Of a stretch of DNA of 64,000 nt, positions 45,451-56,238 are shown piece by piece. The translations under genes and the position numbers were made by a program. The notes beneath the pieces are model-generated. The model saw only the letters and a list, made by a program, of their open reading frames with translations. It did no database searches and was not told where the DNA came from. Within the stretch, counting starts at the first letter, position 1; each line of letters opens with the position of its first letter. The DNA comes from Sulfurospirillum oryzae (GTDB lineage: Bacteria; Campylobacterota; Campylobacteria; Campylobacterales; Sulfurospirillaceae), in assembly GCF_025770725.1 (NCBI RefSeq), contig NZ_JANZKZ010000005.1, positions 100,115 through 164,114 on the forward strand. Direction: 5' to 3'.

Positions 45451-45807
45451 ATGAGAGCAAATATTTTAAAACGAAAGCTTGCATTAAGAGTTAAGCGTAA
45501 AAAAAGAGTAAGAGCAGATATTTCTGGCACAGCTGAGAGACCAAGAGTTTCTTTCTTTAAATCGAATAGATTTATGTATGCGCAAGCGATTGATGATGTT
45601 AATGGCGTTACTTTGGCAAGTGTAGATGGCAAAAAATTAGGGTTCAATGCTAGCAAAGCAAGTGCAGCAGAAGTTGCAAAAGCTTTTGCAGAAACGCTCA
45701 AGGCTAAGAATTTGACTCAAGTTGTCTATGATAGAAATGGTTATTTGTATCATGGTGTAGTTGCTGCTTTTGCAGACGGCCTTAGAGCAAACGGCATAGT
45801 GCTATAA
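45451..45807 (+). CDS. rplR: 50S ribosomal protein L18
   Basis: The 118-residue protein has a basic N-terminus and the L18 core ([42 protein letters not shown]). It binds 5S rRNA with L5. Confidence 0.97.
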   Translation: MRANILKRKLALRVKRKKRVRADISGTAERPRVSFFKSNRFMYAQAIDDVNGVTLASVDGKKLGFNASKASAAEVAKAFAETLKAKNLTQVVYDRNGYLYHGVVAAFADGLRANGIVL

Positions 45808-45831
45808 GAAAAAGAAGAGGAAAACGATTCA

Positions 45832-46275
45832 ATGGAAAAATATAACAGAGAAGAGTTTGAAGAAGTCATCGTTAACATTGGCCGCGTAACAAAAGTTGTT
45901 AAAGGCGGTAGACGTTTTAGATTTACAGCACTAGTCGTTGTTGGAAATAAAAAAGGTCTTGTTGGCTTTGGTTTTGGTAAGGCTAAAGAGGTTCCTGATG
46001 CTATTAGAAAAGCAGTTGATGATGCATTTAAAAACATTGTCAAAGTAAATATCAAAGGTTCAACAATCGCTCATGATGTTGAAGTTAAATTTAATGCAAG
46101 TCGTATTATTCTTAAACCAGCAAGTGATGGTACCGGCGTTATCGCTGGTGGTGCAACTCGCCCTGTCGTTGAACTTGCAGGTATTAAAGATATTTTGACA
46201 AAGTCATTGGGTTCAAACAACGCTTCTAACGTGGTAAGAGCAACAATTAAAGCTCTTAGCATGATTAAAAGCTAA
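45832..46275 (+). CDS. rpsE: 30S ribosomal protein S5
   Basis: The double-stranded-RNA-binding-like N-domain ([26 protein letters not shown]) and C-terminal ALSMI define S5, which helps mRNA unwinding and decoding accuracy. rpmD (L30) is absent between rpsE and rplO, as is usual in this lineage. Confidence 0.98.
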   Translation: MEKYNREEFEEVIVNIGRVTKVVKGGRRFRFTALVVVGNKKGLVGFGFGKAKEVPDAIRKAVDDAFKNIVKVNIKGSTIAHDVEVKFNASRIILKPASDGTGVIAGGATRPVVELAGIKDILTKSLGSNNASNVVRATIKALSMIKS

Positions 46276-46294
46276 GTGAAGAGAAGGATTCAAA

Positions 46295-46699
46295 ATGGCA
46301 TTAGATAATCTTACACCAGCAGAAAACTCTACTAAAAAGATCAAACGCGTAGGTCGTGGTCAAGGTAGTGGTATGGGTAAAACCGCAAGCCGTGGTAATA
46401 ACGGTCAGAAATCTCGTACAGGTTACAAACGTAAAAGAGGTTTTGAAGGTGGTCAACAGCCACTTCAAAGAAGATTACCAAAAGTTGGTTTTACTTCTAA
46501 AATTGAAAAACCTTATATTATCAACATTGATAAAATTAAAGCAGTTGCAGAACTTGCTGAAATTACAGTTGATGCTATTAGAACTGTACATAAAATGTCC
46601 AGTGCAGTTGTTAAAGTGAAATTGATCGGTGCAGGCGCAAAAGAGTTGACTGCTAAGATCAAAGACGAAAACGTCATCTTTACTGGAATGAGTAAATGA
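46295..46699 (+). CDS. rplO: 50S ribosomal protein L15
   Basis: The glycine- and lysine-rich N-terminus ([24 protein letters not shown]) followed by a globular C-domain is characteristic of L15. It overlaps the secY start by ATGA. Confidence 0.97.
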   Translation: MALDNLTPAENSTKKIKRVGRGQGSGMGKTASRGNNGQKSRTGYKRKRGFEGGQQPLQRRLPKVGFTSKIEKPYIINIDKIKAVAELAEITVDAIRTVHKMSSAVVKVKLIGAGAKELTAKIKDENVIFTGMSK

Positions 46700-47958
46700 G
46701 CCAAGATCTCACGAGGAAGATCTTAGTTACATTAGGCTTTATTTTTGCATATAGGATACTGGCATACGTGCCAGTTCCTGGTGTAAATCTAGAGGTAATT
46801 AAAGAGTTCTTCGACTCCAATAGCTCAAATGCCCTTGGAATGTTTAATATGTTCAGCGGTAACGCTGCACAACGTCTTAGTATTATATCGTTAGGTATTA
46901 TGCCTTACATCACCGCGTCTATCATTATGGAACTTCTTGCAGCAACTTTCCCAGCACTTGGTAAAATGAAAAAAGAACGTGATGGTATGGTGAAATACAT
47001 GCAGATCATTCGATATGCAACGATTGGTATTACGATTGTACAAGCCATTGGTGTTTCCGTTGGTCTTGGAGGGTTAAGTGGTCGAGCAGGCGAGAGTGCC
47101 ATTATGATCGATATGACAACCTTTACAGCCATTGCTGCAGCGAGTATGCTTACTGGAACCATGTTACTCATGTGGATTGGTGAACAGATTACGCAACGTG
47201 GTATTGGTAATGGTATCAGTTTGATTATTTTTGCAGGTATCGTTTCGGGGATTCCACACGCAATTGGCGGTACTATTAACCTTGTGAATACTGGCGAGTT
47301 GAATTTCCTTGTCGTTATTGGAATTTTAGCCGTTATCTTAGCGACAGTTGGTTCAATTATTTATGTTGAAATGGGCGAACGCCGTGTTCCTATTTCGTAT
47401 TCACGCAAAGTAGTGCTTCAAAATCAACATAAACGTATTATGAATTATGTTCCTATTAAAATGAACCTAAGTGGTGTTATTCCTCCTATTTTTGCAAGTG
47501 CAATTTTGATGTTTCCATCAACAATTATGCAAGCAAGTACAAACCCTATTGTTCAAGCAATCCACGATTTCTTGAATCCAAATAGTTATGTCTTTAATGT
47601 CCTCACTTTCTTATTCGTTATTTTCTTTGCTTATTTTTACGCATCAATTGTTTTTAATGCTAAAGATATTTCAGAAAATCTCAAAAAACAAGGTGGCTTT
47701 ATTCCTGGTGTTAGACCAGGCGAAAGTACTGCACTCTTTTTAAATGAAGTAGCAGGTAGATTAACACTTTGGGGTTCAATCTATTTAGGACTTATTTCAA
47801 CACTTCCTTGGGTTTTGGTTAAATTTATGGGAGTTCCATTTTATTTCGGAGGTACTGCGGTTTTGATCGTTGTTCAAGTAGCCCTTGATACAATGCGCAA
47901 AATTGAGGCACAAATGTACATGAATAAATATGAAACATTGAGTGCTGTAGGACTTTAA
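46696..47958 (+). CDS. secY: Preprotein translocase subunit SecY
   Basis: The 420-residue membrane protein has about ten helices, the plug region near [55 protein letters not shown], and the cytoplasmic loop with [17 protein letters not shown]. It forms the protein-conducting channel. It is coupled to rplO. Confidence 0.98.
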   Translation: MSQDLTRKILVTLGFIFAYRILAYVPVPGVNLEVIKEFFDSNSSNALGMFNMFSGNAAQRLSIISLGIMPYITASIIMELLAATFPALGKMKKERDGMVKYMQIIRYATIGITIVQAIGVSVGLGGLSGRAGESAIMIDMTTFTAIAAASMLTGTMLLMWIGEQITQRGIGNGISLIIFAGIVSGIPHAIGGTINLVNTGELNFLVVIGILAVILATVGSIIYVEMGERRVPISYSRKVVLQNQHKRIMNYVPIKMNLSGVIPPIFASAILMFPSTIMQASTNPIVQAIHDFLNPNSYVFNVLTFLFVIFFAYFYASIVFNAKDISENLKKQGGFIPGVRPGESTALFLNEVAGRLTLWGSIYLGLISTLPWVLVKFMGVPFYFGGTAVLIVVQVALDTMRKIEAQMYMNKYETLSAVGL

Positions 47959-47962
47959 TGGT

Positions 47963-48721
47963 ATGGCAATTACCATCAAAAAACCACAAGAAATAAAAAA
48001 GCTTTCGGTAGCAAATCAGATAGTCTCGAAAACGTTAGATTATCTTACATGTAATATTCATCCAGGGCTTAGCCTGAAAGAGCTGAACGCCATGGGTGAG
48101 TCTTACATACAAAGTTTGGGTGCTCGCGCAGCATTTAAAGGGCTCTATGGCTTTCCTGCAGGTGTTTGTACTTCTGTCAATGAAGTGATTATTCACGGCA
48201 TTCCTACCGATTATCGTCTTAAAGAGGGTGATATTGTAGGGCTTGATATTGGTACAGAAGTGGATGGCTGGTATGGCGATTCTGCTGTAACTGTAGGTGT
48301 TGGAGAAATTTCAAAAAGCGATGAAGCATTAATAGCTTGCGCTAAAGACGCTTTGTATTATGCGATTGATATTATCCAGCCAGAGATGCGTTTTAAAGAA
48401 CTAAGTCATGCTATTGAGCAATTTATCCTTCAAAAAGGTTATGTTCCTTTGCGCGGATTTTGTGGACATGGCATTGGTAGAAAGCCTCACGAAGAGCCAG
48501 AAGTTCCAAACTATTTAGAAGGGATCAATCCTAAAAGTGGTCCTAAAATCAAAAATGGAATGGTGTTCTGTATTGAGCCAATGATCTGCCATAAAGATGG
48601 GACACCTAAAATTTTGGAAGATAAGTGGTCTGTTGTTTCAACAGATGGGTTAAGAGGAAGCCACTATGAGCACACTGTTGCTGTCGTAGATGGCAAAGTA
48701 GAAATTTTGTCTCTATCTTGA
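47963..48721 (+). CDS. map: Methionine aminopeptidase, type I
   Basis: The pita-bread fold metal ligands are visible: [18 protein letters not shown] (two Asp), [12 protein letters not shown] (His), FCIEPMI (Glu) and the late HYEHTVAV region (Glu). It removes the initiator Met from new proteins. It lies four bases after secY and holds the only TTACATGTAA core (48045) of the superoperon. Confidence 0.97.
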   Translation: MAITIKKPQEIKKLSVANQIVSKTLDYLTCNIHPGLSLKELNAMGESYIQSLGARAAFKGLYGFPAGVCTSVNEVIIHGIPTDYRLKEGDIVGLDIGTEVDGWYGDSAVTVGVGEISKSDEALIACAKDALYYAIDIIQPEMRFKELSHAIEQFILQKGYVPLRGFCGHGIGRKPHEEPEVPNYLEGINPKSGPKIKNGMVFCIEPMICHKDGTPKILEDKWSVVSTDGLRGSHYEHTVAVVDGKVEILSLS

Positions 48722-48737
48722 GATTATAGGGGGTAAA

Positions 48738-48956
48738 ATGGCAAAAGATGACGTAATTGAAATAGACGGTAAAGTGATAGAAGCACTTCCAAACGCAACC
48801 TTTAAAGTTGAAGTACAAAATAGCCATGTGATCTTGTGTCACATTGCAGGAAAGATGAGAATGCATTATATTAAAATAATGCCAGGAGACACTGTAAAAG
48901 TGGAGTTAACTCCGTATAGTTTGGATAAAGGGCGTATAACTTATAGGTATAAGTAA
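48738..48956 (+). CDS. infA: Translation initiation factor IF-1
   Basis: The 72-residue OB-fold protein [25 protein letters not shown]...[23 protein letters not shown] is standard IF-1. A 163-bp gap with a TATAAT (48976-48981) and two hairpins follows. Confidence 0.98.
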   Translation: MAKDDVIEIDGKVIEALPNATFKVEVQNSHVILCHIAGKMRMHYIKIMPGDTVKVELTPYSLDKGRITYRYK

Positions 48957-49011
48957 ATTATTAGCTTAATTTATGTATAATTTACCCCTTTTGTAAAGCT
49001 GTGTGAAGAAT

Positions 49012-49068
49012 AATCGAAAAAGAAACCACTGTTTTTTCGATTGTTGGTTTGAGATACATCATCAAACC
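49012..49068 (+). other. Paired hairpins in the alpha-operon leader
   Basis: Two neighbouring stem-loops lie between infA and rpmJ: AATCGAAAAA with TTTTTTCGATT (49012-49042) and GGTTTGA with TCAAACC (49046-49068). An upstream TATAAT at 48976 suggests a transcript starting here. The first stem ends in a T run interrupted by CGATT, so attenuation is possible. In E. coli the alpha operon leader is bound by S4; this structure is different and any similar role is a guess. Confidence 0.4.
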
Positions 49069-49119
49069 TGTGACAGTTTAACTCAAAATCCCAGTGGAAA
49101 AAAAGTTCAGGAGTCACGA

Positions 49120-49233
49120 ATGAAAGTACGACCTTCTGTAAAGAAGATGTGCGATAAGTGCAAAGTGATAAAACGAAAAGGTATCGTTAGAGTCATTTGC
49201 GTAAATCCAAAACATAAACAGAGACAAGGATAA
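49120..49233 (+). CDS. rpmJ: 50S ribosomal protein L36
   Basis: The 37-residue protein [19 protein letters not shown]...[11 protein letters not shown] has the zinc-binding C-C-C-H set of standard L36. The start at 49120 is fixed by the family N-terminus; upstream in-frame sequence is the leader. Confidence 0.97.
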   Translation: MKVRPSVKKMCDKCKVIKRKGIVRVICVNPKHKQRQG

Positions 49234-49235
49234 GC

Positions 49236-49604
49236 ATGGCAAGGATTGCAGGTGTAGACCTTCCAATGAAAAAGAGAGTAGAGTATGGTTTGACATACAT
49301 CTACGGTATAGGTTTAACAAGTTCTAGAGCTATTTTAACAGCTACTGGAATTTCGTTTGATAAGAGAGTTCATGAGCTAAGTGAAGATGAAGTTGCTGCG
49401 ATTCGTAAAGAGATTCAAGCAGGATTCCAAGTAGAGGGTGACCTTCGTAAAAAAGTGGCTATGGATATTAAAGCTTTGATGGATATGGGAAGCTATAGAG
49501 GTCTTAGACACAGAAAAGGCTTGCCAGTTCGTGGACAAAAAACAAAAACGAATGCGCGTACCCGAAAAGGTAAAAAACGCACCGTTGGCGCTAAAGCTAA
49601 ATAA
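49236..49604 (+). CDS. rpsM: 30S ribosomal protein S13
   Basis: [26 protein letters not shown] and the C-terminal [27 protein letters not shown] are typical S13, which contacts P-site tRNA. It follows rpmJ after two bases. Confidence 0.98.
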   Translation: MARIAGVDLPMKKRVEYGLTYIYGIGLTSSRAILTATGISFDKRVHELSEDEVAAIRKEIQAGFQVEGDLRKKVAMDIKALMDMGSYRGLRHRKGLPVRGQKTKTNARTRKGKKRTVGAKAK

Positions 49605-49625
49605 CGAAGTCTCAAAGGGAAACAG

Positions 49626-50018
49626 ATGGCAAAAAGAAAAGTAGTACGTAAAAAAGTTGTTAGAAAAAATATTGCTAAAGGTATCATTTATATCTCTGCA
49701 ACATTTAATAACACTGTCGTAACTGTAACTGATGAGATGGGAAATGTTATTGCTTGGAGCAGTGCAGGTAGTTTGGGCTTTAAAGGTAGTAAAAAATCTA
49801 CTCCTTATGCAGCACAACAAGCCGTAGAAGATGCATTGACTAAAGCAAAAGAGCATGGTCTCAAAGAAATCGGTATTAAAGTTCAAGGCCCGGGCAGTGG
49901 TCGCGAGACAGCGGTAAAAAGTGCTGGTACAACAGAAGGTATTAAAGTGTCTTTCCTAAAAGACATTACACCTCTTCCACACAACGGCTGTAGACCTCCA
50001 AAAAGAAGAAGAGTTTAA
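49626..50018 (+). CDS. rpsK: 30S ribosomal protein S11
   Basis: The basic N-terminus and the S11 core ([50 protein letters not shown]) are clear. S11 forms part of the platform near the Shine-Dalgarno helix. Confidence 0.98.
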   Translation: MAKRKVVRKKVVRKNIAKGIIYISATFNNTVVTVTDEMGNVIAWSSAGSLGFKGSKKSTPYAAQQAVEDALTKAKEHGLKEIGIKVQGPGSGRETAVKSAGTTEGIKVSFLKDITPLPHNGCRPPKRRRV

Positions 50019-50094
50019 TTCTAATTTTTAGAACAGAACCTCTTTTAGAGAAACAAAATAATTTTTTCGTTTATGCAATAGATTAGGAGAAAAA

Positions 50095-50721
50095 ATGGCA
50101 AGATATAGAGGACCAGTCGAAAAGCTCGAGAGAAGACTTGGTGTCAGCTTAGCCCTTAAAGGTGAGCGCAGACTTGCTGGTAAAAGCGCATTAGATAAGC
50201 GTCCATATGCACCAGGTCAACACGGACAAAGAAGAACAAAAATTAGTGAGTATGGACTCCAATTAAGAGAGAAACAAAAAGCTAAATTTATGTATGGAGT
50301 TTCTGAAAAACAATTCAGACGTATATTTGACGAAGCAGCAAGAAGAGAAGGAAACACAGGTATTAACCTTGTACTTCTTATCGAAAGAAGACTTGATAAT
50401 GTTGTTTACCGTATGGGATTTGCAACAACAAGAAGATTTGCACGTCAATTAGTTACACATGGACACATTTTAGTGAATGGCAGCAGAGTTGACATTCCTT
50501 CTTATGTTGTACGTGCAGGTGATAAAGTAGAGGTTTGTGAAAAATCTAAAAATAATCCACAGGTTAAAAGAGCTCTTGAATTAACACAACAAACTGGTAT
50601 CGCACCATGGGTTGACGTTGAGAGAGAAAAAGCAATGGGTATTTTTACACGCATCCCAGAAAGAGAAGAAGTAGTTATTCCGGTTGAAGAAAGATTAATC
50701 GTTGAGCTATACTCTAAATAA
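50095..50721 (+). CDS. rpsD: 30S ribosomal protein S4
   Basis: The 208-residue protein [19 protein letters not shown] contains the S4 RNA-binding domain ([31 protein letters not shown]). It lacks the N-terminal zinc cysteines, so it is the C-minus type. S4 starts 30S assembly. A 76-bp gap precedes it. Confidence 0.98.
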   Translation: MARYRGPVEKLERRLGVSLALKGERRLAGKSALDKRPYAPGQHGQRRTKISEYGLQLREKQKAKFMYGVSEKQFRRIFDEAARREGNTGINLVLLIERRLDNVVYRMGFATTRRFARQLVTHGHILVNGSRVDIPSYVVRAGDKVEVCEKSKNNPQVKRALELTQQTGIAPWVDVEREKAMGIFTRIPEREEVVIPVEERLIVELYSK

Positions 50722-50736
50722 TAAAGTAGGTAGTAT

Positions 50737-51750
50737 ATGAAAAAAATCAATACATCAGCTTACATGCCAACTGAAATTGAGGTAGAGAATATTGCGGCAA
50801 ATAAGGTTCAAGTGAGTGCATACCCATTTGAATCTGGTTTTGCGGTAACATTGGCACATCCTTTACGAAGATTGCTTTTAAGTAGTACAGTAGGATCCGC
50901 CCCAACGGCTGTAAAGATTGAAGGCGTAACCCATGAATTTGATAGCATGCGCGGTATGCTTGAAGATGTTGCTCTTTTCATCATTAACCTCAAAAATATT
51001 CGTTTCAAAATCAAAGGCGATGAGAAACGTGTAGAGGTTAACTACTCATTTACTGGACCAAAAGAGATCAAAGGAAGTGACTTAGCGAATGCACAAATTG
51101 AAATTGTTACACCAGATGCATATTTGGCAACAATCAATGAAGATGCAGAGTTTAACTTCTCTTTAATCATCGAAAAAGGAATCGGCTATGTTCCAAGTGA
51201 GAACATTAGAGGTTTGGTCGGAGAAGATTATATTGCACTTGATGCTTTCTTTACACCTGTAAAAAGAGCAGTGTACGATATTGAGAATGTTTTGGTTGAA
51301 GACAATCCTAACTATGAAAAAATTGTTTTTACAATCGAAACAGATGGACTTGTTTCTCCAATCGAAGCTTTTAAAAATTCACTTGAAGCGATGTATGCAC
51401 AAATGTCAGTTTTTAATGGCATTTTGGATATTGCAGTGGCTCCAAAAAGTGAGAGTTCTAATGAGAACGTGGAGTTTGGAAAGCTATTACAGAGTATTGA
51501 AGAGTTAAATCTGAGTGCTCGTAGCTTCAACTGTTTAGATAGAGCAGAGGTTAAATTTATTGGCGAGCTTGCTCTTATGAGCGAGTTAGAGCTCAAAAAC
51601 CTCAAAAATCTAGGCAAAAAATCGTTAGAAGAGATCAGACAAGTTATGGAAGAGAGTGGTTATCCTGTCGGATATAATTTCTCTGACGAGACAGCAAGTT
51701 TGCTCAAGAAAAAAATTGAAGATTTAAAATCTGAAGCCAACGAGGGTTAA
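50737..51750 (+). CDS. rpoA: RNA polymerase alpha subunit
   Basis: The N-terminal dimerisation domain ([34 protein letters not shown]) and the C-terminal DNA/activator-binding domain (about 255-320, [40 protein letters not shown]) are both complete over 337 residues. Confidence 0.98.
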   Translation: MKKINTSAYMPTEIEVENIAANKVQVSAYPFESGFAVTLAHPLRRLLLSSTVGSAPTAVKIEGVTHEFDSMRGMLEDVALFIINLKNIRFKIKGDEKRVEVNYSFTGPKEIKGSDLANAQIEIVTPDAYLATINEDAEFNFSLIIEKGIGYVPSENIRGLVGEDYIALDAFFTPVKRAVYDIENVLVEDNPNYEKIVFTIETDGLVSPIEAFKNSLEAMYAQMSVFNGILDIAVAPKSESSNENVEFGKLLQSIEELNLSARSFNCLDRAEVKFIGELALMSELELKNLKNLGKKSLEEIRQVMEESGYPVGYNFSDETASLLKKKIEDLKSEANEG

Positions 51751-51753
51751 TTT

Positions 51754-52104
51754 ATGAGACATAAGCACGGATACAGAAAGCTTGGTCGTACTTCATCACA
51801 CAGAGCGGCGTTGTTGAAGAATATGGCTATAGCTGTCATTAAATATGAAAAAATCGAAACAACACTTCCTAAAGCAAAAGAGCTTAGAGGTTTTGTTGAG
51901 AAGTTGATTACTAAGGCTGGAGTTGGTGGCGATCATGCTCACAAAACAGTTTTTGCGGCGCTTCAAGATAAAGAGTGTACAAAAAAATTGGTCAACGAGA
52001 TCGCACCTAAATATGTTGAAAGAAATGGTGGTTACACCCGTATTATTAAAACACGTATAAGAAAAGGCGACGCAGCGCCTATGGCGTTTTTAGAGCTCGT
52101 CTAA
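51754..52104 (+). CDS. rplQ: 50S ribosomal protein L17
   Basis: [24 protein letters not shown] and the C-terminal [27 protein letters not shown] define L17. It is the last gene of the superoperon and is followed by a hairpin. Confidence 0.98.
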   Translation: MRHKHGYRKLGRTSSHRAALLKNMAIAVIKYEKIETTLPKAKELRGFVEKLITKAGVGGDHAHKTVFAALQDKECTKKLVNEIAPKYVERNGGYTRIIKTRIRKGDAAPMAFLELV

Positions 52105-52121
52105 ATCTTGCTTTTTTTGCT

Positions 52122-52142
52122 TTGGGGACGTTCTGTCCCCAA
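52122..52142 (+). terminator. Terminator of the ribosomal superoperon
   Basis: A GC-rich 8-bp stem (TTGGGGAC with GTCCCCAA) and 5-nt loop stand 17 nt after rplQ. The T run lies before rather than after the stem, so efficiency is uncertain. The gap to 52255 is otherwise AT-rich without a clear promoter. Confidence 0.65.
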
Positions 52143-52255
52143 GCTTACCTTCGTTAAAATTTTTTTACCCTAAACTACCCATTTTCCCCTCAAAAATTAA
52201 GTCACTTTTAACTCAAACTATTGTTAAATTAGATACTTTTGCTATAGGAGAATCT

Positions 52256-52537
52256 ATGATACCATTTAGTGATGAAGAGTTGTTTCCCGTTGTTGAAAAA
52301 TCACTTGAAAAAATAAAGCCAATGTTGGCATTGGACGGCGGTGGATTGACATTGCTTGGGATTAAAGGTGGGCGTGTTTTTGTTCAGCTTCAAGGTGCTT
52401 GTCAAGGATGCGCATCGAGTGGACAAACACTTAAATACGGAGTTGAACGACAGCTTAGAATTGATATTCATCCTGAAATAGAAGTTGTAAATATTTTACC
52501 AGGCACGGAGCATGAGTTCGAAGCAATTGGAGAGTAA
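52256..52537 (+). CDS. NifU C-terminal-domain (NFU) iron-sulfur scaffold protein
   Basis: The 93-residue protein is a single NFU domain with the cluster-binding CxxC at C49 and C52 in QGACQGCASSGQTLKYGVE. Such proteins carry 4Fe-4S clusters to target enzymes. Its stop overlaps the next gene (TAATG). Confidence 0.92.
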   Translation: MIPFSDEELFPVVEKSLEKIKPMLALDGGGLTLLGIKGGRVFVQLQGACQGCASSGQTLKYGVERQLRIDIHPEIEVVNILPGTEHEFEAIGE

Positions 52538-53100
52538 TGAACGCTTATATTAAAAAAGGCATTGAAAAATTTTACGCAAAAAACTTTTCAGAGGCAATGC
52601 TACAATTTGCATTAGCTCTAAGTGAGGACCCTAAATCCAAAGAAGCTCGAATTGGAGCCATTTTATGCGATATGGCAATGCACAATGAAGAACAAGCTAT
52701 AGCTTTGTTTGAGTACTATATTCTTACCAAAGAAAATGGCGCTGAAGATTGCGAAGAGGTAATGGAAGAGATTATTAATTCGGTTGAAGCGCACAGTGAA
52801 AAAATAGCTCATTTATTTAAAGAGAATGATTTTGAAGCACGCATTAACGCTGAAAATGGCATAAAATATGAAGATTTTATGACGCTTATTGAATCACGAG
52901 GAAGTTTTAAAGAAGCTTTTGAAGACATTATGTTTTCAACCAAAGTGATTATTTCCAAAAAAGAAGACTTTGTCGATTTCCTCGCTAAATTGATTGAAAA
53001 TGGATTTATTGAAATGTCCCTCAACTACCTGGAGAGTGCTGTCACTCTTTTCCCCAACGATGAGCAACTGTTATCGCTTATTAAAAAAGTACAAAAATAG
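52537..53100 (+). CDS. TPR-like protein of unknown function
   Basis: The 187-residue helical protein begins with a TPR-like helix pair (GIEKFYAKNFSEAMLQFALALSEDPKSKEARIGAIL) and ends with another (FIEMSLNYLESAVTLFPNDEQLLSLIKK). The acidic middle is without a recognised domain. No signal peptide or catalytic motif is seen. It is coupled to the NFU gene and lies nine bases before murE. Confidence 0.7.
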   Translation: MNAYIKKGIEKFYAKNFSEAMLQFALALSEDPKSKEARIGAILCDMAMHNEEQAIALFEYYILTKENGAEDCEEVMEEIINSVEAHSEKIAHLFKENDFEARINAENGIKYEDFMTLIESRGSFKEAFEDIMFSTKVIISKKEDFVDFLAKLIENGFIEMSLNYLESAVTLFPNDEQLLSLIKKVQK

Positions 53101-53109
53101 AGAGTTCCC

Positions 53110-54423
53110 GTGAAAATAGATTTGCAAAACCATGAGCCGTTTTTACATGTAACGGATAATTCGAACGAGTGTGATGCTTCTAGCATCTTTGTTATGAGCG
53201 ATCAAAATGCTATTTATAAGCAAAGCGCCATTGATCATGGTTGTACGAAGATTATTTCGCCCAAAGAGTGCTTAGATCTTTTAGGTCTTAGCGATTCGAT
53301 TAAAATCATTGGAATTACAGGTACGAATGGTAAAACGACAACCGCTGCGGCTATTTACTCCATACTGCTTGATTTAGGTAAAAAGGTAGGTTTGCAAGGC
53401 ACGCGAGGTTGTTTTATTAACGATAGACGCATTGAAGATAAAAGCCTTACAACACCTCCTATTTTACAAACAATTAAGAATCTTAAAATGGCAGTGGATG
53501 CTGGATGTGAGTATTTCGTGATGGAAGTGAGTTCACATGCGATTGTTCAAAACCGTATTGATGGGCTTTCTTTTGCTTTGAAAATTTTGACCAATGTGAC
53601 GCAAGATCATCTTGATTTTCACAAAACAATTGATGAATATATTGCTGTTAAAAGTCGTTTTTTTGAAGATACGAGTTTGAAACTGATTAACAAAGATGAG
53701 AGTAAAATTCGCTTTAATCGTACGAATGCTATGAGTTATGGCATTGAACATCCCGCAACTTATAAAATTTTAGCCTATTCACTCAAAGAAGGCATTAGTG
53801 CCGCGGTAGCCAAAATTGATAAAGTCTATGACTTTGAATCACCGTTACATGGCTTTTTTAACCTTTATAATATTTTAGCCGCCATTAGCGCAGTTGATAT
53901 GTTAGGTGTTGCACCTATGGAGGCGATTTGTGAAGCAGTAGAGCACTTTGGTGGCGTGGAAGGTCGTATGGAAGTGGTCAGTAATGACCCACTGGTCATT
54001 GTTGATTTTGCTCACACTCCTGATGGAATGGAAAAGGTACTTGATAGTATGAAAGAGCGCGACCTTGTGGTTGTTTTTGGAGCTGGGGGCGATAGAGATC
54101 GAACGAAGCGACCAAAAATGGGAGCCATGGCTGAACGCTATGCTAAAAAGATTGTCGTGACGAGTGATAACCCACGTTCCGAAGATCCGCAAAGTATTAT
54201 TGATGAAATTTTGACTGGAATGCACCCCAAAGAGCATTTACATGTAGAAGTAGATCGCCATAAAGCGATTGAAAAAGCACTGATGATGCAAGAAAAAAAT
54301 GAGGTACTTTTAATTCTTGGTAAAGGCGATGAAACGTATCAAGAGATTCAAGGGAAAAAATTTCCTTTCGATGATCGAGAAGTTGTTAAAAGTATCATCG
54401 CTCAATGGACTAAGCAAAAATAG
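53110..54423 (+). CDS. murE: UDP-MurNAc-tripeptide synthetase MurE
   Basis: The ATP loop GITGTNGKTTTA, the central VSSHAIVQNRIDGL and the C-terminal TSDNPRSEDP are present. DNPR is the motif that selects meso-diaminopimelate, which the enzyme adds to UDP-MurNAc-L-Ala-D-Glu. At 437 residues the N-terminal domain is shorter than in E. coli, as usual in Campylobacterota. The start is GTG. Confidence 0.96.
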   Translation: MKIDLQNHEPFLHVTDNSNECDASSIFVMSDQNAIYKQSAIDHGCTKIISPKECLDLLGLSDSIKIIGITGTNGKTTTAAAIYSILLDLGKKVGLQGTRGCFINDRRIEDKSLTTPPILQTIKNLKMAVDAGCEYFVMEVSSHAIVQNRIDGLSFALKILTNVTQDHLDFHKTIDEYIAVKSRFFEDTSLKLINKDESKIRFNRTNAMSYGIEHPATYKILAYSLKEGISAAVAKIDKVYDFESPLHGFFNLYNILAAISAVDMLGVAPMEAICEAVEHFGGVEGRMEVVSNDPLVIVDFAHTPDGMEKVLDSMKERDLVVVFGAGGDRDRTKRPKMGAMAERYAKKIVVTSDNPRSEDPQSIIDEILTGMHPKEHLHVEVDRHKAIEKALMMQEKNEVLLILGKGDETYQEIQGKKFPFDDREVVKSIIAQWTKQK

Positions 54424-54467
54424 GGTAAAATAAACAAATTTCTTAATCTAGAAGAGGTATAAAAGCG

Positions 54468-54833
54468 ATGACGCTTGAGATGTTATACAGTAAAATTCAT
54501 CGAGCAACCGTAACGGATGCTAATTTGAACTATGTTGGTTCAATTACAATCGATAAGGAGTTGATCGAAGCTTCCAACCTTTGCGTGGGGCAAAAAGTGG
54601 AAGTGGTCAATATCAACAACGGTGAGCGCTTTACAACCTATGTGATTGAAGGCAAGGCTGGGCAAAAAGATATTTGCCTTAACGGTGCAGCAGCACGCAA
54701 GGCCCATATTGGCGATAAAATCATTATCATTGCATACGCGCACATGACCAAAGATGAAATGCAGACGTTTAAGCCAACCGTTGTTTTAGTTGATGACAGT
54801 AATGCTATGATTGAAGTGAGAGATTACATCTAA
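54468..54833 (+). CDS. panD: Aspartate 1-decarboxylase
   Basis: The 121-residue proenzyme has the self-cleavage site G24-S25 in NYVGSITID, which yields the pyruvoyl group, and [20 protein letters not shown]. It makes beta-alanine for pantothenate and CoA. It overlaps the next gene by one base (TAATG). Confidence 0.97.
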   Translation: MTLEMLYSKIHRATVTDANLNYVGSITIDKELIEASNLCVGQKVEVVNINNGERFTTYVIEGKAGQKDICLNGAAARKAHIGDKIIIIAYAHMTKDEMQTFKPTVVLVDDSNAMIEVRDYI

Positions 54834-55150
54834 TGTTTGAAAATTTTGATCTTTCCAAAATGGGTGCAATGCTAGAAGTTGCACAAAAACAAGCTCAAAA
54901 GATGCAAGAAGATGCCAATAGTAAACAATTCACCGCTAAAAGTGGTGGTGGAATGGTGAGCGTAAGCATGAATGGTAATGGAGAAGTGGTCGATATAACC
55001 CTTGATGATTCTCTTTTAAATGATAAAGAATCTTTGCAGATTTTACTCATAAGTGCTATGAATGATGTTTCCAAAATGGTAGAAGATAATAAAAAACTAG
55101 CGACAACTCAAATGCTCTCCAGCATTGGAGGATTTGGCGCAAAAAGTTAA
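54833..55150 (+). CDS. YbaB/EbfC family nucleoid-associated protein
   Basis: The 105-residue protein has the YbaB pattern: a coiled N-terminal helix (AMLEVAQKQAQKMQEDANS) and the GGGMVSVSMNGNGEVVDITLDDSLL sheet. The family binds DNA as a dimer. It is coupled to panD. Confidence 0.9.
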   Translation: MFENFDLSKMGAMLEVAQKQAQKMQEDANSKQFTAKSGGGMVSVSMNGNGEVVDITLDDSLLNDKESLQILLISAMNDVSKMVEDNKKLATTQMLSSIGGFGAKS

Positions 55151-55160
55151 GGGGTGGTAT

Positions 55161-56228
55161 GTGAAACGTCTAGGTCTTTTTCTTTTGTTAATAACCCAAG
55201 TCCTTTTTTCAGCTGATGCACCAGTGCCTGCTTCTAAAGCAGAGTTTGTCTATCCTGATTTTTCGCAGTGCTATGAAAAAAACAGACAATCTGTTGTTTA
55301 TTTTGGTAAAACCAGAGCGGTTGCCATTAGTGAAAAACAAGCCATAGCCTATTCAAAAGAGAAGCCTAGTGTGCCTTATGTGAGGTATGACTATTTCTCC
55401 AACCTTTATTTGTTTGATTCTCCAAAACCACTTATCCCTATGAAACTTAAAGCAACGAGTGAGCTCAAAATGGGTGAATGGCTTGCAAGTATGACCGATA
55501 ATTCGTTAGTTGCTGTCAATGCTTCAAAAATGGGTAATGGCGCTAATGATTTTTTTGAATTTGGCGGTGTTGGTGAAGTGAATAGCATTGTGGGTGGACT
55601 TTGTTGTGAAATGTATGGTCTTGGAATTGGGGATAAATTTTTTATTGGCTCCGAGGCACTTGGGCGTTTTATAGAGGGTAAATCAGCCTCTTTTCAAGAG
55701 TTGGGTGTACGCGTAGTGGATGGCAATGAGAGCGTTGTTGTTGATTTTGTTGACCCAAATTTTAAAGATGCAAAACTCAAAGCTGGCGATAAAATTACGT
55801 TACTCAATGGTAAGAAAGTGAGTAATGTAACAGAATTTGCCGATGCCCTTAAAACATTTCAAGACCTCACCAAAGTAAGTGCTCAGATTCAAAGAGATAA
55901 TGCATGGATTGAGGAAAATATCTTAGCTCCCAAACCTGTTAAAAAAGTTGAACCAAAAAAAGCCCATGTCCCTGAAGTAAAAAAAGAGAGTTATTTGCAA
56001 ATGAAAGGCTTTAAGTTTGACAATGATCTTAGAATTAAAGAGATAGCGAGAAACTCTTTTGCCGAACAGAGTGGTCTCAAGGTGGGTGATCGTTTAATGC
56101 AAGTTGATGAGCTTCCTGTTCAGAGAGTTCAAGAAGCCGATGCGTATATGGCAAAAGCACGAAATAAAGAGATGAGTCTATTATTTGATCGCGAAGACTT
56201 TCAGTTTTTTGTGACACTGAATCGTTGA
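55161..56228 (+). CDS. Exported protein with two PDZ-like domains
   Basis: A signal peptide (about 1-18, LFLLLITQVLFSA) leads to an N-terminal domain of about 180 residues without recognised fold, then two PDZ-like regions (about 190-245, LKAGDKITLLNGKKVSNVTEFADAL; about 285-350, SGLKVGDRLMQVDELPVQRVQEADAYM). No serine protease triad is visible, so it is a binding or scaffold protein. I choose GTG 55161 because AAGGGG lies seven nt upstream and a signal peptide then begins directly; a TTG at 55125 is rejected. Confidence 0.75.
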   Translation: MKRLGLFLLLITQVLFSADAPVPASKAEFVYPDFSQCYEKNRQSVVYFGKTRAVAISEKQAIAYSKEKPSVPYVRYDYFSNLYLFDSPKPLIPMKLKATSELKMGEWLASMTDNSLVAVNASKMGNGANDFFEFGGVGEVNSIVGGLCCEMYGLGIGDKFFIGSEALGRFIEGKSASFQELGVRVVDGNESVVVDFVDPNFKDAKLKAGDKITLLNGKKVSNVTEFADALKTFQDLTKVSAQIQRDNAWIEENILAPKPVKKVEPKKAHVPEVKKESYLQMKGFKFDNDLRIKEIARNSFAEQSGLKVGDRLMQVDELPVQRVQEADAYMAKARNKEMSLLFDREDFQFFVTLNR

Positions 56229-56238
56229 AAGGGATGTT

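Noticed and set aside
46276..46294. Missing rpmD (L30) between rpsE and rplO
   Set aside because: L30 is absent at this position in Campylobacterota in general, so this is a lineage trait and not a deletion.
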